DNA of 5,960 nt from Clostridia bacterium (lineage in GTDB: Bacteria; Bacillota; Clostridia; UBA1381): assembly GCA_017420825.1 (NCBI GenBank), contig JAFQNU010000204.1, forward strand, positions 1 through 5,960, written 5' to 3'. The position numbers and the translations under genes are program-made. How positions within the stretch are numbered: the stretch's first letter is position 1; every line of letters begins with the position of its first letter. The notes beneath the pieces were generated by a model. The model did not search any database, was not told the origin of the DNA, and worked only from the letters and a program-made list of their open reading frames with translations. Positions 5,542 to 5,960 of this stretch are shown in pieces.

Positions 5542-5958
5542 TTACTGTCCTGTCTTTAAATAATTAAGGGAATACATAAATCCGTCAAGCTTCACCGTCA
5601 TAATATCCCCGCCAATTGGTATGCCGTCTATGCTAAGCACATTTGCATAGACGGTTTCTTCTGTTTTAACAGGAAAGTTTTTTACTATGTATGTATATCT
5701 TAAAGCCTTTTTACCTCTGTAATTTATAAGATTTAAGCCTGCATGCTGTTGAATAATATTGTAATTGTTGTACACCTCATCAAAAATTTCGGGTATCACG
5801 ACCTCACAACGTTCGGTGTATGGGATTTCTATCTCCCAACCATATTCATTTAAAAACATAATCACTTCAGCATCTTCTCCCGAGAAAAAAGCAAGACAAA
5901 CACCGCCCAAAGCTATAATAACCGCAACAGTTATAACATAAAATATCATTTTTTTCAA
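5542..5958 (-). CDS. Membrane-anchored DUF4830-like protein; 5' end at the window edge
   Basis: This is a 138-residue protein. A single hydrophobic segment (about residues 5-25, IFYVITVAVIIALGGVCLAFF) follows a short basic N-terminus, so it is a signal anchor or signal peptide with the rest outside the cell. GGVC is a poor lipobox because valine precedes the cysteine, so a lipoprotein is unlikely. The external part carries FLNEYGWEIE (about 35-44), VVIPEIFDEVYNNYNIIQQHAGLNL (about 53-77), RYTYIVKNFP (about 87-96) and GIPIGGDIMTVKLDGFMYSL (about 112-131). This pattern I recognise as DUF4830, a small family found in Clostridia with no known function. The start is open: the furthest codon in view is TTG at 5958, an ATG lies at 5949, and the frame could continue upstream beyond the edge; no ribosome site is visible. 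Its stop codon directly abuts the stop of the MgtC-family gene on the other strand. Confidence 0.75.
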   Translation of the reverse strand: MKKMIFYVITVAVIIALGGVCLAFFSGEDAEVIMFLNEYGWEIEIPYTERCEVVIPEIFDEVYNNYNIIQQHAGLNLINYRGKKALRYTYIVKNFPVKTEETVYANVLSIDGIPIGGDIMTVKLDGFMYSLNYLKTGQ

Positions 5959-5960
5959 AA

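Overview
The window is AT-rich DNA with dense coding, strong AGGAGG-type ribosome binding sites and Firmicutes-style sigma-A promoters. The gene content (a GGGtGRT-family protein beside a NifU/IscU-like scaffold, a YtrA-type GntR regulator with an ABC exporter, MgtC/SapB, a DUF4830-like protein) points to an anaerobic member of the Clostridia, probably a gut or rumen type. That placement rests on family knowledge and overall composition, not on a marker gene.

Layout. Positions 1-1357 hold a minus-strand operon: an extended -10 promoter, a NifU/IscU-like scaffold homologue (589-1284), then the 5' part of a GGGtGRT protein gene that runs off the left edge (1-567). A rho-independent terminator at 1368-1418 separates it from the next minus-strand operon (1433-4775). 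That operon reads promoter and operator, GntR/YtrA-type repressor, ABC ATPase, then a 678-residue membrane subunit. All three genes overlap (8 and 26 nt), so they are probably translationally coupled and form one self-regulated transporter unit. The intergenic region 4711-4893 is divergent: a second sigma-A promoter drives a plus-strand MgtC/SapB-family gene (4894-5541). Its stop codon abuts the stop codon of a minus-strand gene for a small membrane-anchored DUF4830-like protein (5542-5958), whose 5' end lies at the right edge.

How the genes work together. The GntR-ABC cassette matches the logic of B. subtilis ytrA-ytrB: the regulator sits on a palindrome over its own -10 box and is relieved by an unknown signal, often cell-envelope stress in that family. 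The membrane subunit has nine predicted membrane segments, and its roughly 358-residue C-terminal region is predicted to lie outside the cell and seems internally repeated. The scaffold/GGGtGRT pair shows strong expression signals, but its function is not known to me. No CRISPR array, tRNA, rRNA or insertion sequence was seen. I found no clearly new multi-gene system; the best leads are the divergent cysteine layout of the scaffold homologue with its GGGtGRT partner, and the repeated external domain of the ABC membrane subunit.
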